NCBI RefSeq assembly: GCF_020515525.1 | Contig: NZ_JAIYEP010000047.1 | Location: 1-35,482, forward strand | DNA: 35,482 nucleotides | Direction: 5' to 3' | Source: Rhodococcus yananensis | GTDB lineage: Bacteria; Actinomycetota; Actinomycetes; Mycobacteriales; Mycobacteriaceae | In this document: one piece after another, positions 27,793 to 35,482 of the stretch | How positions within the stretch are numbered: position 1 is the first letter of the stretch | Layout: every line of letters starts with the position of its first letter | The notes under the pieces: model-generated | What the model was told of the DNA's origin: nothing | The model's database searches: none | What the model saw: the letters and a program-made list of their open reading frames with translations, nothing else | Program-made: the position numbers and the translations under genes

Positions 27793-28266
27793 ATGAGCGA
27801 GATGCGGATAGTGGGAATTCGGGTCGAGCAGCCACAGAATCAGCCCGTCCTGCTGTTGCGGGAGGTCGACGGCGAACGCTACCTGCCGATCTGGATCGGC
27901 CAGATGGAGGCCACGGCGATCGCCCTCGAACAGCAGGGGGTGGAACCTGTCCGGCCGCTGACCCACGACCTGATCAAGAACCTGCTCGACACTTTCGGCC
28001 ACGCGCTACGCGAGGTGCGGATCGTCGATCTGCAGGAAGGCACGTTCTACGCCGACCTGGTGTTCGACGGCAACGTGCGTGTGTCCTGCCGGCCGTCCGA
28101 TGCAGTCGCCGTGGCGCTGCGCAGCGGCGCGACCGTGTACGCGGAGGAACCCGTGTTGGCAGAGGCCGGTCTGGTCATGCCCGACGAACGCGAGGACGAG
28201 GTCGAGAAGTTCAAGGAATTCCTCGAATCCGTTTCGCCGGACGACTTCAAGGCAACCGACGGCTGA
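27793..28266 (+). CDS. Bifunctional nuclease family protein, DUF151 (Rv1829-like)
   Basis: A 157-aa protein of the bifunctional nuclease (BFN/DUF151) family. Conserved blocks are L-P-I-W-I-G-x-x-E-A-x-A-I-A (about 37-50), R-P-L-T-H-D-L (56-62) and the S-C-R-P-S-D-A-V-A-V-A-L-R segment (~97-109). Plant members have nuclease activity; the bacterial role is not proven. ATG 27793 has GGAGG (27781-27785) at seven-base spacing. The end is acidic (E-R-E-D-E-V-E-K-F-K-E-F-L-E). A 238-base leader without a gene separates it from resR. Confidence 0.9.
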   Translation: MSEMRIVGIRVEQPQNQPVLLLREVDGERYLPIWIGQMEATAIALEQQGVEPVRPLTHDLIKNLLDTFGHALREVRIVDLQEGTFYADLVFDGNVRVSCRPSDAVAVALRSGATVYAEEPVLAEAGLVMPDEREDEVEKFKEFLESVSPDDFKATDG

Positions 28267-28504
28267 CCGTTGCCTCGCTCTCCGTCGTCGACCGGGACTC
28301 GAGGGTGGTCGGCGGGGTGTAGAGTCGATCGTCGGCTTCGCGCCCGGCGTGTTGCGGCTCATTGTGCGCTGGGGGGCGTACGCTGGGTGAATCCGTGAGG
28401 GATCACTCGGTGAAGCCGGCGGTGCTCGGTGATCGGAACCCGTGGGGAGTCCGCTCACCGGTCGCGACGAGGCACATCGGGGCGCGCGAGAGGGAGTCAC
28501 TACA

Positions 28505-29131
28505 GTGCGAGATCGGCCGCAAGGACAGCAGTTCGGTGCCGACGCCGGGCACCGCTCCGAGCAGTCGGTGGATCCGACCGTCACCGACGACGCACAGCCG
28601 GGCTTGTTCCCCGATGATTCGGTGCCCGACGAACTCGTCGGCTATCGCGTACCCATCGCCTGTCAGATCGCCGGCATCAGCTACCGCCAGCTCGACTACT
28701 GGGCCAGGACCAACCTGGTCGTGCCGTCGATCCGTGGCGCAGCAGGGTCCGGCAGCCAGCGCCTGTACTCCTTCAAGGACATCCTCGTTCTCAAGATCGT
28801 CAAACGGCTCCTCGACACCGGGGTGTCGCTGCAGAACATTCGTGTCGCCGTCGACCACCTCCGGAGCAGAGGCGTCCGGGATCTCGCGAAGATCACACTC
28901 TTCTCCGACGGCACCACCGTGTACGAATGCACCTCACCGGAGGAGGTCGTCGACCTGTTGCAGGGCGGCCAGGGCGTGTTCGGTATCGCAGTGAGCGGCG
29001 CGATGCGCGAACTGACCGGCAGCATCGCCGATTTCCCCGCAGAACGCGCCGACGGATACGAAGTCGAGGAACGTCCCGAGGACGAACTCGCATCCCGCCG
29101 CCGCAATCGGATCCACCGCCGCATCGGCTGA
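28505..29131 (+). CDS. resR: MerR-family regulator ResR/McdR (Rv1830-like)
   Basis: A 208-aa protein with a disordered start (~1-44), a MerR helix-turn-helix (about 47-120, V-G-Y-R-V-P-I-A-C-Q-I-A-G-I-S-Y-R-Q-L-D-Y-W-A-R-T), a recognition wing near S-Q-R-L-Y-S-F and a mixed C-terminus. The M. tuberculosis homologue Rv1830 (ResR/McdR) controls growth and division timing, and its mutations are linked with antibiotic resilience. GTG 28505 is chosen because AGGGAG (28491-28496) is eight bases upstream; the frame is open back to GTG 28442 but without a matching site. The 28267-28504 gap is the likely promoter and long leader; no clear -35/-10 pair was found in it. Confidence 0.9.
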   Translation: MRDRPQGQQFGADAGHRSEQSVDPTVTDDAQPGLFPDDSVPDELVGYRVPIACQIAGISYRQLDYWARTNLVVPSIRGAAGSGSQRLYSFKDILVLKIVKRLLDTGVSLQNIRVAVDHLRSRGVRDLAKITLFSDGTTVYECTSPEEVVDLLQGGQGVFGIAVSGAMRELTGSIADFPAERADGYEVEERPEDELASRRRNRIHRRIG

Positions 29132-29189
29132 GTACACCGCACCGGAACCATCGCCCTCCGGTGTTCTAGAATCGACACTGCGTCGCCGT

Positions 29190-29392
29190 CACGCGGGAGA
29201 GCCCCGGAAATGCTGTATCCCCGGGCGCCGAAGGAGCAGCACCTCCCCGTCAATCTCTCAGGCACAAGGACCGCGTGGGCTCCGACGTCTCTGGAAAGTG
29301 GTGGGAGCACCCACCCGCCCACGGGGAAAGGTTCCGCGCCGGAACCGAATCTCTCAGGCGCTCGCAGTCGAGCATCCGACAGAGGGGGAGGA
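29190..29392 (+). ncRNA. Tandem glycine riboswitch (two gcvT aptamers)
   Basis: Two aptamers in series upstream of gcvP. The first begins at GCGGGAGAGCC (~29193) and holds GCCGAAGGAGCA and CAATCTCTCAGGCACAAGGA. The second holds TCTCTGGAAAGT, the GGGGAAAGG segment, GAATCTCTCAGGCGC and ends near GACAGAGGGGGAG. These are the conserved features of the gcvT motif, in which two linked aptamers bind glycine and turn the downstream gene on. Aptamer boundaries are approximate. The rest of the 314-base gap after resR holds the expression platform. Confidence 0.95.
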
Positions 29393-29397
29393 ACCCA

Positions 29398-29443
29398 CCG
29401 TGCGCCCGCACGGAGCTGGGCCTCGCCGATCAGCCGGGAGCTG
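29398..29443 (+). promoter_or_regulatory. Candidate riboswitch expression platform
   Basis: A hairpin CCGTGC/GCACGG (29398-29403 with 29408-29413, loop GCCC) follows the second aptamer. Nearer the start, GGGAG of the ribosome binding site (29436-29440) sits between CAGC (29431-29434) and GCTG (29440-29443), which could close over it. No U-rich terminator is present, so control of translation initiation is the likelier mode. Inferred by eye. Confidence 0.4.
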
Positions 29444-29445
29444 CG

Positions 29446-32316
29446 ATGACAGACGCCGTCACCTCGACCTTCACCGACCGACATCTCGGTCCGGACCCCA
29501 CCGCGCTCCGTCGCATCCTCGACGTGGTCGGCGTCGGTTCGCTCGACGAACTCGCGGCGAAGGCACTCCCCGCCGGAATTCTCGACGCGCGCCTCGAGGG
29601 CGTCGCCGAAGGACTCGACGTGCTCGATGCACCTCGCGAAGAACACGAGGTTCTCGACCGACTCCGCGAGATCGCCGCCGGTAACGCCGTGCTCACGTCG
29701 ATGATCGGTCAGGGATACTACGACACGTTCACCCCGCCGGTGCTGCAGCGCGGCATCGTCGAGAACCCCGCCTGGTACACCGCGTACACCCCCTACCAGC
29801 CCGAGATCAGCCAGGGCCGGCTCGAAGCGCTGCTGAACTTCCAGACCATGGTCGCCGACCTCACCGGAATGGAGGTCGCCAATTCGTCGATGCTGGACGA
29901 GGCCACCGCGGCCGCCGAGGCGATGACCCTGCTGCGGCGCGCCAACCGCCGATCGAAGAGCCCCCGCATCGCCGTCGATCGCGACCTGTTCACACAGTCG
30001 GCCGCCGTCCTGACGACCCGCGCCGAACCGCTCGGTATCGAGATCGTCACCGCGAATCTCGTCGACGACGGACTTCCCGAGGGGGACTTCTTCGGTGTGA
30101 TCGTGCAGATTCCGGGTGCATCGGGCCGGGTCTTCGACGTCGCGCCACTGATCGCCGCGGCCCACGAGCGGGGTGCGCTGGTGGCTGTCGGTGCGGATCT
30201 GCTCGCACTCACCCTGCTCACCCCGCCGGGTGAACAGGGTGCCGATGCGTGCTTCGGCACCACCCAGCGTTTCGGTGTCCCGATGGGATTCGGCGGTCCG
30301 CACGCCGGCTACCTCGCCGTGAACTCGGTGCACACCCGCAACCTGCCCGGCAGGCTCGTCGGGCTGTCCGTCGACGCCGACGGTGCTCCCGCCTATCGTC
30401 TCGCTCTGCAGACTCGGGAACAGCACATCCGCAGGGAGAAGGCCACCAGCAACATCTGCACCGCGCAGGTGCTCCTGGCGGTGCTCGCCGCGATGTACGC
30501 GTCCTATCACGGTGCGGAAGGCCTGATCCGAATCGCCCGGCGCGTCGCCGGGCACGCCACCGCCCTCGCTGCGGGTCTGCGTGCGGGTGGCATCGAGGTC
30601 GTGCACCGGCACTTCTTCGACACCGTGCTCGTGCGGGTTCCGGGTCGCGCCGACGACATCGTCGCGGCGGCACTGGACCGGTCGATCAACCTGTACCGGG
30701 TGGACGGAGACCACGTCGTGGTCGCCTGCGACGAGGCCACCACCGATGCCCACGTGAGTGCGGTACTCGCTGCGTTCGCTGTCGACGGCAGCCCCGTCGA
30801 TGAAGTCCCCGCGGACGCGGAGTCCGCGATCCCCGACGGCCTGGTCCGCACGAGCGGTTTCCTCGAGCACGAGGTATTCGCGCGCTACCGCACCGAGACG
30901 TCGATGATGCGCTACCTGCGGCGGCTGTCGGACAAGGATCTCGCTCTCGACCGCACGATGATTCCGCTCGGTTCCTGCACGATGAAACTGAACGCGGCCG
31001 TGGAGATGGAAGCCATCACGTGGCCGGAATTCGCCCGATTGCATCCGTTCGCTCCGGCCGATCAGACCGCGGGGATCCGCCGTTTGATCGCGGACCTCGA
31101 ACGGTGGCTCGCCGCCGTCACCGGGTACGACACGGTGAGCCTGCAACCGAATGCCGGGAGCCAGGGCGAGTACGCGGGCCTGCTGGCGATCCGCCGTTAT
31201 CATCTCGATCGGGGTGACGAGCACCGTGACACGTGCCTGATCCCGTCGAGCGCGCACGGAACGAACGCCGCGTCCGCGGTGATGGCCGGCATGCGCGTCG
31301 AAGTCGTGGCGTGCCGCCCGAACGGTGACGTCGACCTCGGTGATCTGCGTGCGAAGATCGCCGACCACGCGGAGCGTCTCGCCGCGATCATGATCACGTA
31401 CCCGTCCACGCACGGCGTGTACGAGCACGAGATCGAAGACATCTGTGCGGCCGTCCACGACGCGGGCGGCCAGGTGTACATCGACGGCGCGAACCTCAAC
31501 GCCCTCGTCGGACTGGCCCGGCCGGGTCGGTTCGGTGGCGATGTGAGCCACCTGAATCTGCACAAGACGTTCTGCATTCCCCACGGTGGTGGTGGGCCCG
31601 GTGTCGGACCCGTGGCGGTACGCGCGCACCTGGCCGAGTACCTGCCGGGGCATCCCTTCGAACCCGGACTCGGTGCCGGAGGCCCGGTGTCGGCGGCGCC
31701 CTACGGTTCCGCCTCGATCCTGCCGATCACGTGGGCGTACATCGAGTTGATGGGGGCGGAGGGACTGCGGCGGGCCACGCTCACGGCCATCGCGTCGGCG
31801 AACTACCTCGCGCGCCGACTCGACGAGTACTTCCCCGTCCTGTACACGGGCGCAGACGGGATGGTGGCGCACGAGTGCATCCTGGATCTGCGCGGGTTGA
31901 CGAAGGACACGGGCGTGACCGTCGACGACGTGGCGAAGCGTCTCGCCGACTTCGGGTTCCACGCTCCGACGATGAGCTTCCCGGTGGCCGGCACGCTGAT
32001 GGTCGAACCGACGGAGAGCGAGGATCTCGCGGAGCTCGACACGTTCGTGGATGCGATGGTCGCGATCCGCGGTGAGATCGACCGTGTCGGGGCAGGGGAG
32101 TGGCCTGTCGACGACAATCCGCTCCGGAATGCGCCGCACACCGCGGAGTGCCTGGTGGAGGAGTGGGACCACCCGTATTCACGGGAGACCGCGGTGTATC
32201 CGCTGGGGAAGGGGAGGCGCGCGAAGGTGTGGCCGCCGGTGCGCCGGATCGACGGTGCCCACGGTGATCGGAACCTCGTGTGCTCGTGCCCGCCGCTCGA
32301 GGCGTACGGAGACTGA
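29446..32316 (+). CDS. gcvP: Glycine dehydrogenase (aminomethyl-transferring), P protein
   Basis: The PLP-dependent decarboxylase of the glycine cleavage system, which loads the aminomethyl group onto GcvH. The 956-aa single-chain form has N-terminal and C-terminal halves as in E. coli. The N-terminal half carries G-Q-G-Y-Y-D-T and [12 protein letters not shown]. The C-terminal half carries the PLP site H-L-N-L-H-K707[12 protein letters not shown]. ATG 29446 has GGGAG five bases upstream and starts M-T-D-A-V; the frame is open further 5' through the riboswitch, but that part is not protein-like for the family. Its control by the glycine riboswitch is direct from position. A strong terminator hairpin follows. 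Confidence 0.97.
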   Translation: MTDAVTSTFTDRHLGPDPTALRRILDVVGVGSLDELAAKALPAGILDARLEGVAEGLDVLDAPREEHEVLDRLREIAAGNAVLTSMIGQGYYDTFTPPVLQRGIVENPAWYTAYTPYQPEISQGRLEALLNFQTMVADLTGMEVANSSMLDEATAAAEAMTLLRRANRRSKSPRIAVDRDLFTQSAAVLTTRAEPLGIEIVTANLVDDGLPEGDFFGVIVQIPGASGRVFDVAPLIAAAHERGALVAVGADLLALTLLTPPGEQGADACFGTTQRFGVPMGFGGPHAGYLAVNSVHTRNLPGRLVGLSVDADGAPAYRLALQTREQHIRREKATSNICTAQVLLAVLAAMYASYHGAEGLIRIARRVAGHATALAAGLRAGGIEVVHRHFFDTVLVRVPGRADDIVAAALDRSINLYRVDGDHVVVACDEATTDAHVSAVLAAFAVDGSPVDEVPADAESAIPDGLVRTSGFLEHEVFARYRTETSMMRYLRRLSDKDLALDRTMIPLGSCTMKLNAAVEMEAITWPEFARLHPFAPADQTAGIRRLIADLERWLAAVTGYDTVSLQPNAGSQGEYAGLLAIRRYHLDRGDEHRDTCLIPSSAHGTNAASAVMAGMRVEVVACRPNGDVDLGDLRAKIADHAERLAAIMITYPSTHGVYEHEIEDICAAVHDAGGQVYIDGANLNALVGLARPGRFGGDVSHLNLHKTFCIPHGGGGPGVGPVAVRAHLAEYLPGHPFEPGLGAGGPVSAAPYGSASILPITWAYIELMGAEGLRRATLTAIASANYLARRLDEYFPVLYTGADGMVAHECILDLRGLTKDTGVTVDDVAKRLADFGFHAPTMSFPVAGTLMVEPTESEDLAELDTFVDAMVAIRGEIDRVGAGEWPVDDNPLRNAPHTAECLVEEWDHPYSRETAVYPLGKGRRAKVWPPVRRIDGAHGDRNLVCSCPPLEAYGD

Positions 32317-32324
32317 TCGGTCGC

Positions 32325-32364
32325 TTCGGGGTCGTGGTCCGGGAACCACGACCCCGAACGTTTA
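32325..32364 (+). terminator. gcvP terminator, possibly bidirectional
   Basis: A perfect 14-bp inverted repeat (32325-32338 with 32345-32358, loop CCGGGA) begins eight bases after the gcvP stop and is followed by CGTTTA. It lies between converging genes and the minus-strand pair may also use it. The rest of the 138-base gap shows nothing else. Confidence 0.8.
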
Positions 32365-32454
32365 CCCGCCACTCTTCTGCATGAGACGGAATGCATAGAA
32401 AAACCGAATAACCCTCCGACCGCACCGTCTCTCACCCATCCCGAACGGGAGGGC

Positions 32455-33633
32455 TCAGCCGCCGGTCGAGGTGAGTTCCAGCACGGAGATCTCGGGGGGA
32501 GCTGCGATCCGCACCGGTGGCCCCCAGGCGCCGGCGCCGAACGAGGTGTAGATCGTGGTGTCGCCGAACCTGTCGAGTCCGGTCACGGTCGGATTCGCCA
32601 ATGAGACGAGGTATCCGAGCGGCCACATCTGACCGCCGTGGGTGTGGCCGGAGACCTGCAGGTCGACACCGAGTTCGCGGGCTTCGAGGACATGCTTCGG
32701 TTGGTGGGCGGCGAGCAGCACGAAGCTGTCGTGGGGGATTCCGTCGAGCGCGGCGGGGACGTCGGCGGCATCGGGCTCGGGCGCGGTGTAGTCGTGGACG
32801 CCGGCGAGCGCTATCCGGTCGTCGCCACGGGTCAGGACGACGTGTTCATTGCGCAGGGTGCGGACGCCGAGGGACTCCCAGTGGTCGAGCCAGTTCGCGG
32901 CATCGTCGGAGTAGTACTCGTGGTTTCCGCTGACGCCGTACACGCCGAGTGGGGCCTCCAGATCGGTGAGGGGAGCGAGATCCTCCCCGACGAACGCGAC
33001 GGTGCCGTCTGCCAGGTCGCCGCCGAGCACGATCAGGTCGGGTTTCGTGGCGTTGACGGCATCGACGACCTCGCGCACGAACGCAGCGCCGCGGGCGGGG
33101 CCGACGTGCAGGTCGGTCACGAGTGCGACTCGGAGTCCGTCGAATCCGGTGGGCAGGGCGGCGAGGGGCACGGTGGTCCGGACGATGCGGGGGTGGGCGG
33201 CTGCGACTGCGCCGTATGCGACCGCCGAGACCGCGGCGACGACCACTGCTGCGGTGGCGACCCGGAGTGCTCGCCGCGATACCGGGGCGTCGGACGGGAT
33301 GTCCGCTCGCGCACGTACCCGCCGGGTCACCCACCCGATTCCACGTCCGATCGCGACGACGGCGAGTCCGAGGATCAGGTAGAGGCCGACGGCGATCCAC
33401 GACCATCCGAGGTAACCGAGTGGACGGGCCCAGGCGGGATCGAGGACCGTGCCGGTGACCGACGCGGCCAGGGCGAGTACCGCGAGGGTGCCGAGCGCGA
33501 TGTCCGCGGCGCGCGCCGGTGTCCGGCCCAGGCCGGTGGCTCGGACGAGCCTGCGGTGGAACCAGTAGGTGATGAGGGCGAGGACGGCGCCCACGACGAC
33601 GAGACGGAGCGCTGTCAGGACGGGCACGATCAC
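32455..33633 (-). CDS. Membrane metallophosphoesterase (calcineurin-like)
   Basis: A 392-aa protein with four predicted membrane helices (about 5-25, 42-62, 73-98, 122-145) and a C-terminal calcineurin-like phosphoesterase domain. All metal ligands are present: D174 and H176 (T-D-L-H-V-G), D206 (G-G-D-L-A-D-G), N237 and H238 (G-N-H-E-Y), H310 (A-H-Q-P), H330 and H332 (G-H-T-H-G-G-Q). This is the YkuE/YaeI type of two-metal phosphoesterase, some members of which act on lipid-linked substrates; the substrate here is unknown. GTG 33633 overlaps the stop of the VWA-like gene (GTGA). The same frame is open far upstream through that gene, but that part is shadow sequence. Confidence 0.9.
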   Translation of the reverse strand: MIVPVLTALRLVVVGAVLALITYWFHRRLVRATGLGRTPARAADIALGTLAVLALAASVTGTVLDPAWARPLGYLGWSWIAVGLYLILGLAVVAIGRGIGWVTRRVRARADIPSDAPVSRRALRVATAAVVVAAVSAVAYGAVAAAHPRIVRTTVPLAALPTGFDGLRVALVTDLHVGPARGAAFVREVVDAVNATKPDLIVLGGDLADGTVAFVGEDLAPLTDLEAPLGVYGVSGNHEYYSDDAANWLDHWESLGVRTLRNEHVVLTRGDDRIALAGVHDYTAPEPDAADVPAALDGIPHDSFVLLAAHQPKHVLEARELGVDLQVSGHTHGGQMWPLGYLVSLANPTVTGLDRFGDTTIYTSFGAGAWGPPVRIAAPPEISVLELTSTGG

Positions 33634-35330
33634 GAAAGGAGCCTTCGGAGTGTGTCGGCGAGATCGGACCCGCCGGTGGTGACGGTGCGGAACGAGCCAC
33701 CGGTCAGTTCGGTGATTTCTTCGAGGACGGTCGTGTCGTCGAGGTCGTCGGTGACGGCCAGGACGTCGATTCGTACGGGTGTGGCGGGGTCTGTCAGGGC
33801 GGTGACCTGTCGCAGGAGCCCGGCCGGGCCGAGGGCGCCGCTGTCGTTGCCTCCGACGATGACGAGCAGCGAGTTCGGTCGAGTCGGATCGTAGTTCTCC
33901 ACGGCGTCGGTGTACGCCGCGAGAATCGCGGGGTGCACGGGTGCGGTGGAGGTCGGTGCGATGTCGTCGAGTGCGGTGGACAGGGCGGTGCGTTGGTTGG
34001 CGGTCAGTCCGTCGCGGGCCACGAGTGTACGCAGCGGTGAGCCGGAGTCCGCCGGGGTGTAGAGGCCCAGGACCGATGTGCTGCGCGAGCGCGCGACCGT
34101 GTCGGCGAGCGCGGACGACAGGCCGTCCCCGGTCGTGGTGGTCGTCGTCGATGTGTCGACGAGGATCGTCGCCTTGCGCGGGGACATCGGGGCGAGGCGG
34201 ATGTCGCGGAGGAGTGCGGCGACGTCCGCCGTGACCGGCGCCAGGATCTCGTCGCCCGCGGCCTGATCCGGTGTGCGGAAGCCTGCGGCGAGCAGGACTT
34301 CGGAGTGATCGGGTTGCCGGATGTAGTCGACGATCTCGTCGGCGGCGCGCGCGAGGGTCTCGTTCGTCCAGGGAGCGTCGACGACGACGGCAGGGAAGTC
34401 CGCGACCGGGGTGGCGCCGGCCGGCTGTACTGCAGACAGTGCCGGTTCGTGACCGTCGGAGGCGATGTCGTGGAGTTGCTTCTCGATGACGGGGACGGAG
34501 TGGACCGGGGCGGCCGGGTCGGGGGCGGCGGCGAGGGCTGTGAGCACGTCGGAGGTGGTGGGGCCTGCGCTGGATGCGAGCGCATTCGCGCCGAGCGCGA
34601 GTTCGGAGACGGCGTCGACCGCGGCGGGGGAACCGGCATGGCTCACGGTGAGGGGGTCGGTGCCCACTCCGGATGCGGCTGCGGCCACGGCGGCGAGAGC
34701 GAGTGTGCTGGCGTCGGTGCGGGCGCCGGTCGGCAGTGCCGCGCGCAGGGTGCCCCAGCGGGGCAGGCCGAGGGCGGCGAGTTCGGCCGGGTCGGTTTGG
34801 AGGGCGGGGAGGTCCGACCAGGTGATCCGTGCGGCGGTGAGTGTGTTCGCGAGTTCGGTCGGGGCGGCGAGGACGATCGGGGACCGGGCGAGGGAGCGCG
34901 GGGTGGCGCCGGTTCCGGTGTCGGCGCGCAGTGCGGCGGCGGTGTCGAGGGGAATCCACAGTGACGGTTGGGGGCCGAGGTCGGTGTTCCATCCCGCTTC
35001 GCCGGTGAGTGCGGTGATGGCGGCGGTGGTGTCGACGCTGGTGATCTCGGCGGTGATGCAGTGGTCGCGGACGATGCGGGGGCCGTCTGCGGTCCAGTCC
35101 TGTGCGAGTTCGGTGAGGGCGGGGGCGATGAGGGGATCGGCGGCGATGTGGAGGACGAGGTCGCCTTCGACGCATGTTCCGGCGGCGGCGGTGGCTTGTT
35201 CGTCGATGCGGTCGCGGAGTTGGAACCAGCCGAGCACGGCCAGGACGAGCAGTGCGACGGTGGCGACGGCGATGATCGGTCCCTTGCTGATGCCTCGTGT
35301 GCCGCTGGCACCGCGATGTCGGCCGCTCAC
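33630..35330 (-). CDS. Membrane-anchored solute-binding-like and VWA-like protein
   Basis: A 566-aa protein. Residues 1-17 are basic and a membrane helix or signal anchor lies at about 18-38 (P-I-I-A-V-A-T-V-A-L-L-V-L-A-V-L-G-W). Residues ~50-360 resemble periplasmic extracellular solute-binding proteins (L-V-L-H-I-A-A-D-P-L-I-A-P-A-L, P-S-L-W-I-P-L, S-P-I-V-L-A-A-P). Residues ~385-566 resemble a von Willebrand A domain whose metal site reads D-T-S-T-T instead of D-x-S-x-S, inside a six-threonine run, so metal binding is doubtful. No Cys lipobox is seen. GTG 35330 is the first possible start; its ribosome binding site is weak. It overlaps the metallophosphoesterase gene. Assignments are by eye; function unknown. 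Confidence 0.75.
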   Translation of the reverse strand: MSGRHRGASGTRGISKGPIIAVATVALLVLAVLGWFQLRDRIDEQATAAAGTCVEGDLVLHIAADPLIAPALTELAQDWTADGPRIVRDHCITAEITSVDTTAAITALTGEAGWNTDLGPQPSLWIPLDTAAALRADTGTGATPRSLARSPIVLAAPTELANTLTAARITWSDLPALQTDPAELAALGLPRWGTLRAALPTGARTDASTLALAAVAAAASGVGTDPLTVSHAGSPAAVDAVSELALGANALASSAGPTTSDVLTALAAAPDPAAPVHSVPVIEKQLHDIASDGHEPALSAVQPAGATPVADFPAVVVDAPWTNETLARAADEIVDYIRQPDHSEVLLAAGFRTPDQAAGDEILAPVTADVAALLRDIRLAPMSPRKATILVDTSTTTTTTGDGLSSALADTVARSRSTSVLGLYTPADSGSPLRTLVARDGLTANQRTALSTALDDIAPTSTAPVHPAILAAYTDAVENYDPTRPNSLLVIVGGNDSGALGPAGLLRQVTALTDPATPVRIDVLAVTDDLDDTTVLEEITELTGGSFRTVTTGGSDLADTLRRLLS

Positions 35331-35372
35331 GTCGTTGTTCGCCTCGCTTCTGTCGGTGTCGTCCGGTTTTCG

Positions 35373-35378
35373 AGTCTA
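35373..35378 (-). promoter_or_regulatory. Possible -10 box for the minus-strand pair
   Basis: TAGACT on the minus strand lies about 43 bases before the VWA-like start. No convincing -35 is seen. The remaining 35379-35482 is GT-rich and shows no gene. Confidence 0.25.
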
Positions 35379-35482
35379 GTGGTGTGGCAGGAGTGGGGCG
35401 TGTGCGCTGGGAGTTGTGTGTGGTGGAGGGGGCCGCGCACGCATCGCGATTCTTCCGGGGCTGGTCACGTACGTGGGGCGCA

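Noticed and set aside
28696-32172. A 1158-codon open frame on the minus strand opposite resR and gcvP
   Set aside because: It runs across the glycine riboswitch and the whole gcvP gene and has no domain features; a shadow.
33634-35175. N-terminal extension of the metallophosphoesterase to ~906 aa
   Set aside because: This stretch is Arg/Pro/His-rich antisense-type sequence in another frame of the VWA-like gene; the GTG at 33633 with a 4-base overlap is the natural start.

Overview
The window is about 70% GC, uses GTG starts freely and packs genes with 4-base stop/start overlaps. Its gene content (SteA/SteB, TlyA, GarA, FtsR, ResR, a small basic protein between two DUF881 proteins) is that of a mycolic-acid actinobacterium. 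Rhodococcus or a close relative is the best guess; this is inferred from protein similarity and gene order, with no database search.

Block 1 (1-18076) starts inside a 5S rRNA gene with its terminator, then runs on the plus strand: an Arg/Gly-rich TPR-like protein, a HAD-IIA phosphatase, a 72-aa protein, tlyA, nadK, recN, steA, steB, pyrG, a Nudix hydrolase, xerD, a ParA ATPase, scpA, scpB, an RluB-type pseudouridine synthase, cmk, der, and tRNA-Pro(GGG) with a perfect terminator hairpin. The order matches M. tuberculosis Rv1691-Rv1713. Themes are ribosome maturation, nucleotide supply, DNA repair, chromosome segregation and septation.

Block 2 (18145-22339) is accessory. A near-consensus IdeR/DtxR iron box precedes a pair of ABC transporter half-molecules, each a membrane domain fused to an ATPase, that resemble the IrtAB/YbtPQ siderophore importers. 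The first gene carries a one-base frameshift immediately before its Walker B motif. A converging MmcQ/YjbR-type gene follows.

Block 3 (22516-32316) is again a conserved cluster: a CoA-diphosphatase-like Nudix gene, pgsA2-like CDP-alcohol phosphatidyltransferase, DUF881, small basic protein, DUF881, gcvH, garA, the MerR-type ftsR, a DUF151 nuclease-like gene, the MerR-type resR, a tandem glycine riboswitch and gcvP. It matches Rv1822-Rv1832. It joins membrane lipid synthesis, glycine cleavage, phospho-switch control of the 2-oxoglutarate node (GarA) and two division/growth regulators.

Block 4 (32455-35330) is on the minus strand: a membrane-anchored protein with a solute-binding-like and a degenerate VWA-like part, overlapping a four-helix membrane metallophosphoesterase. 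No insertion sequence, prophage, CRISPR array or replication origin was seen. The best candidates for something less described are the iron-box ABC pair with its lesion, the DUF881/small-basic-protein membrane module, and the block 4 pair. All gaps without a gene are under 300 bases except the riboswitch leader at 29132-29445.
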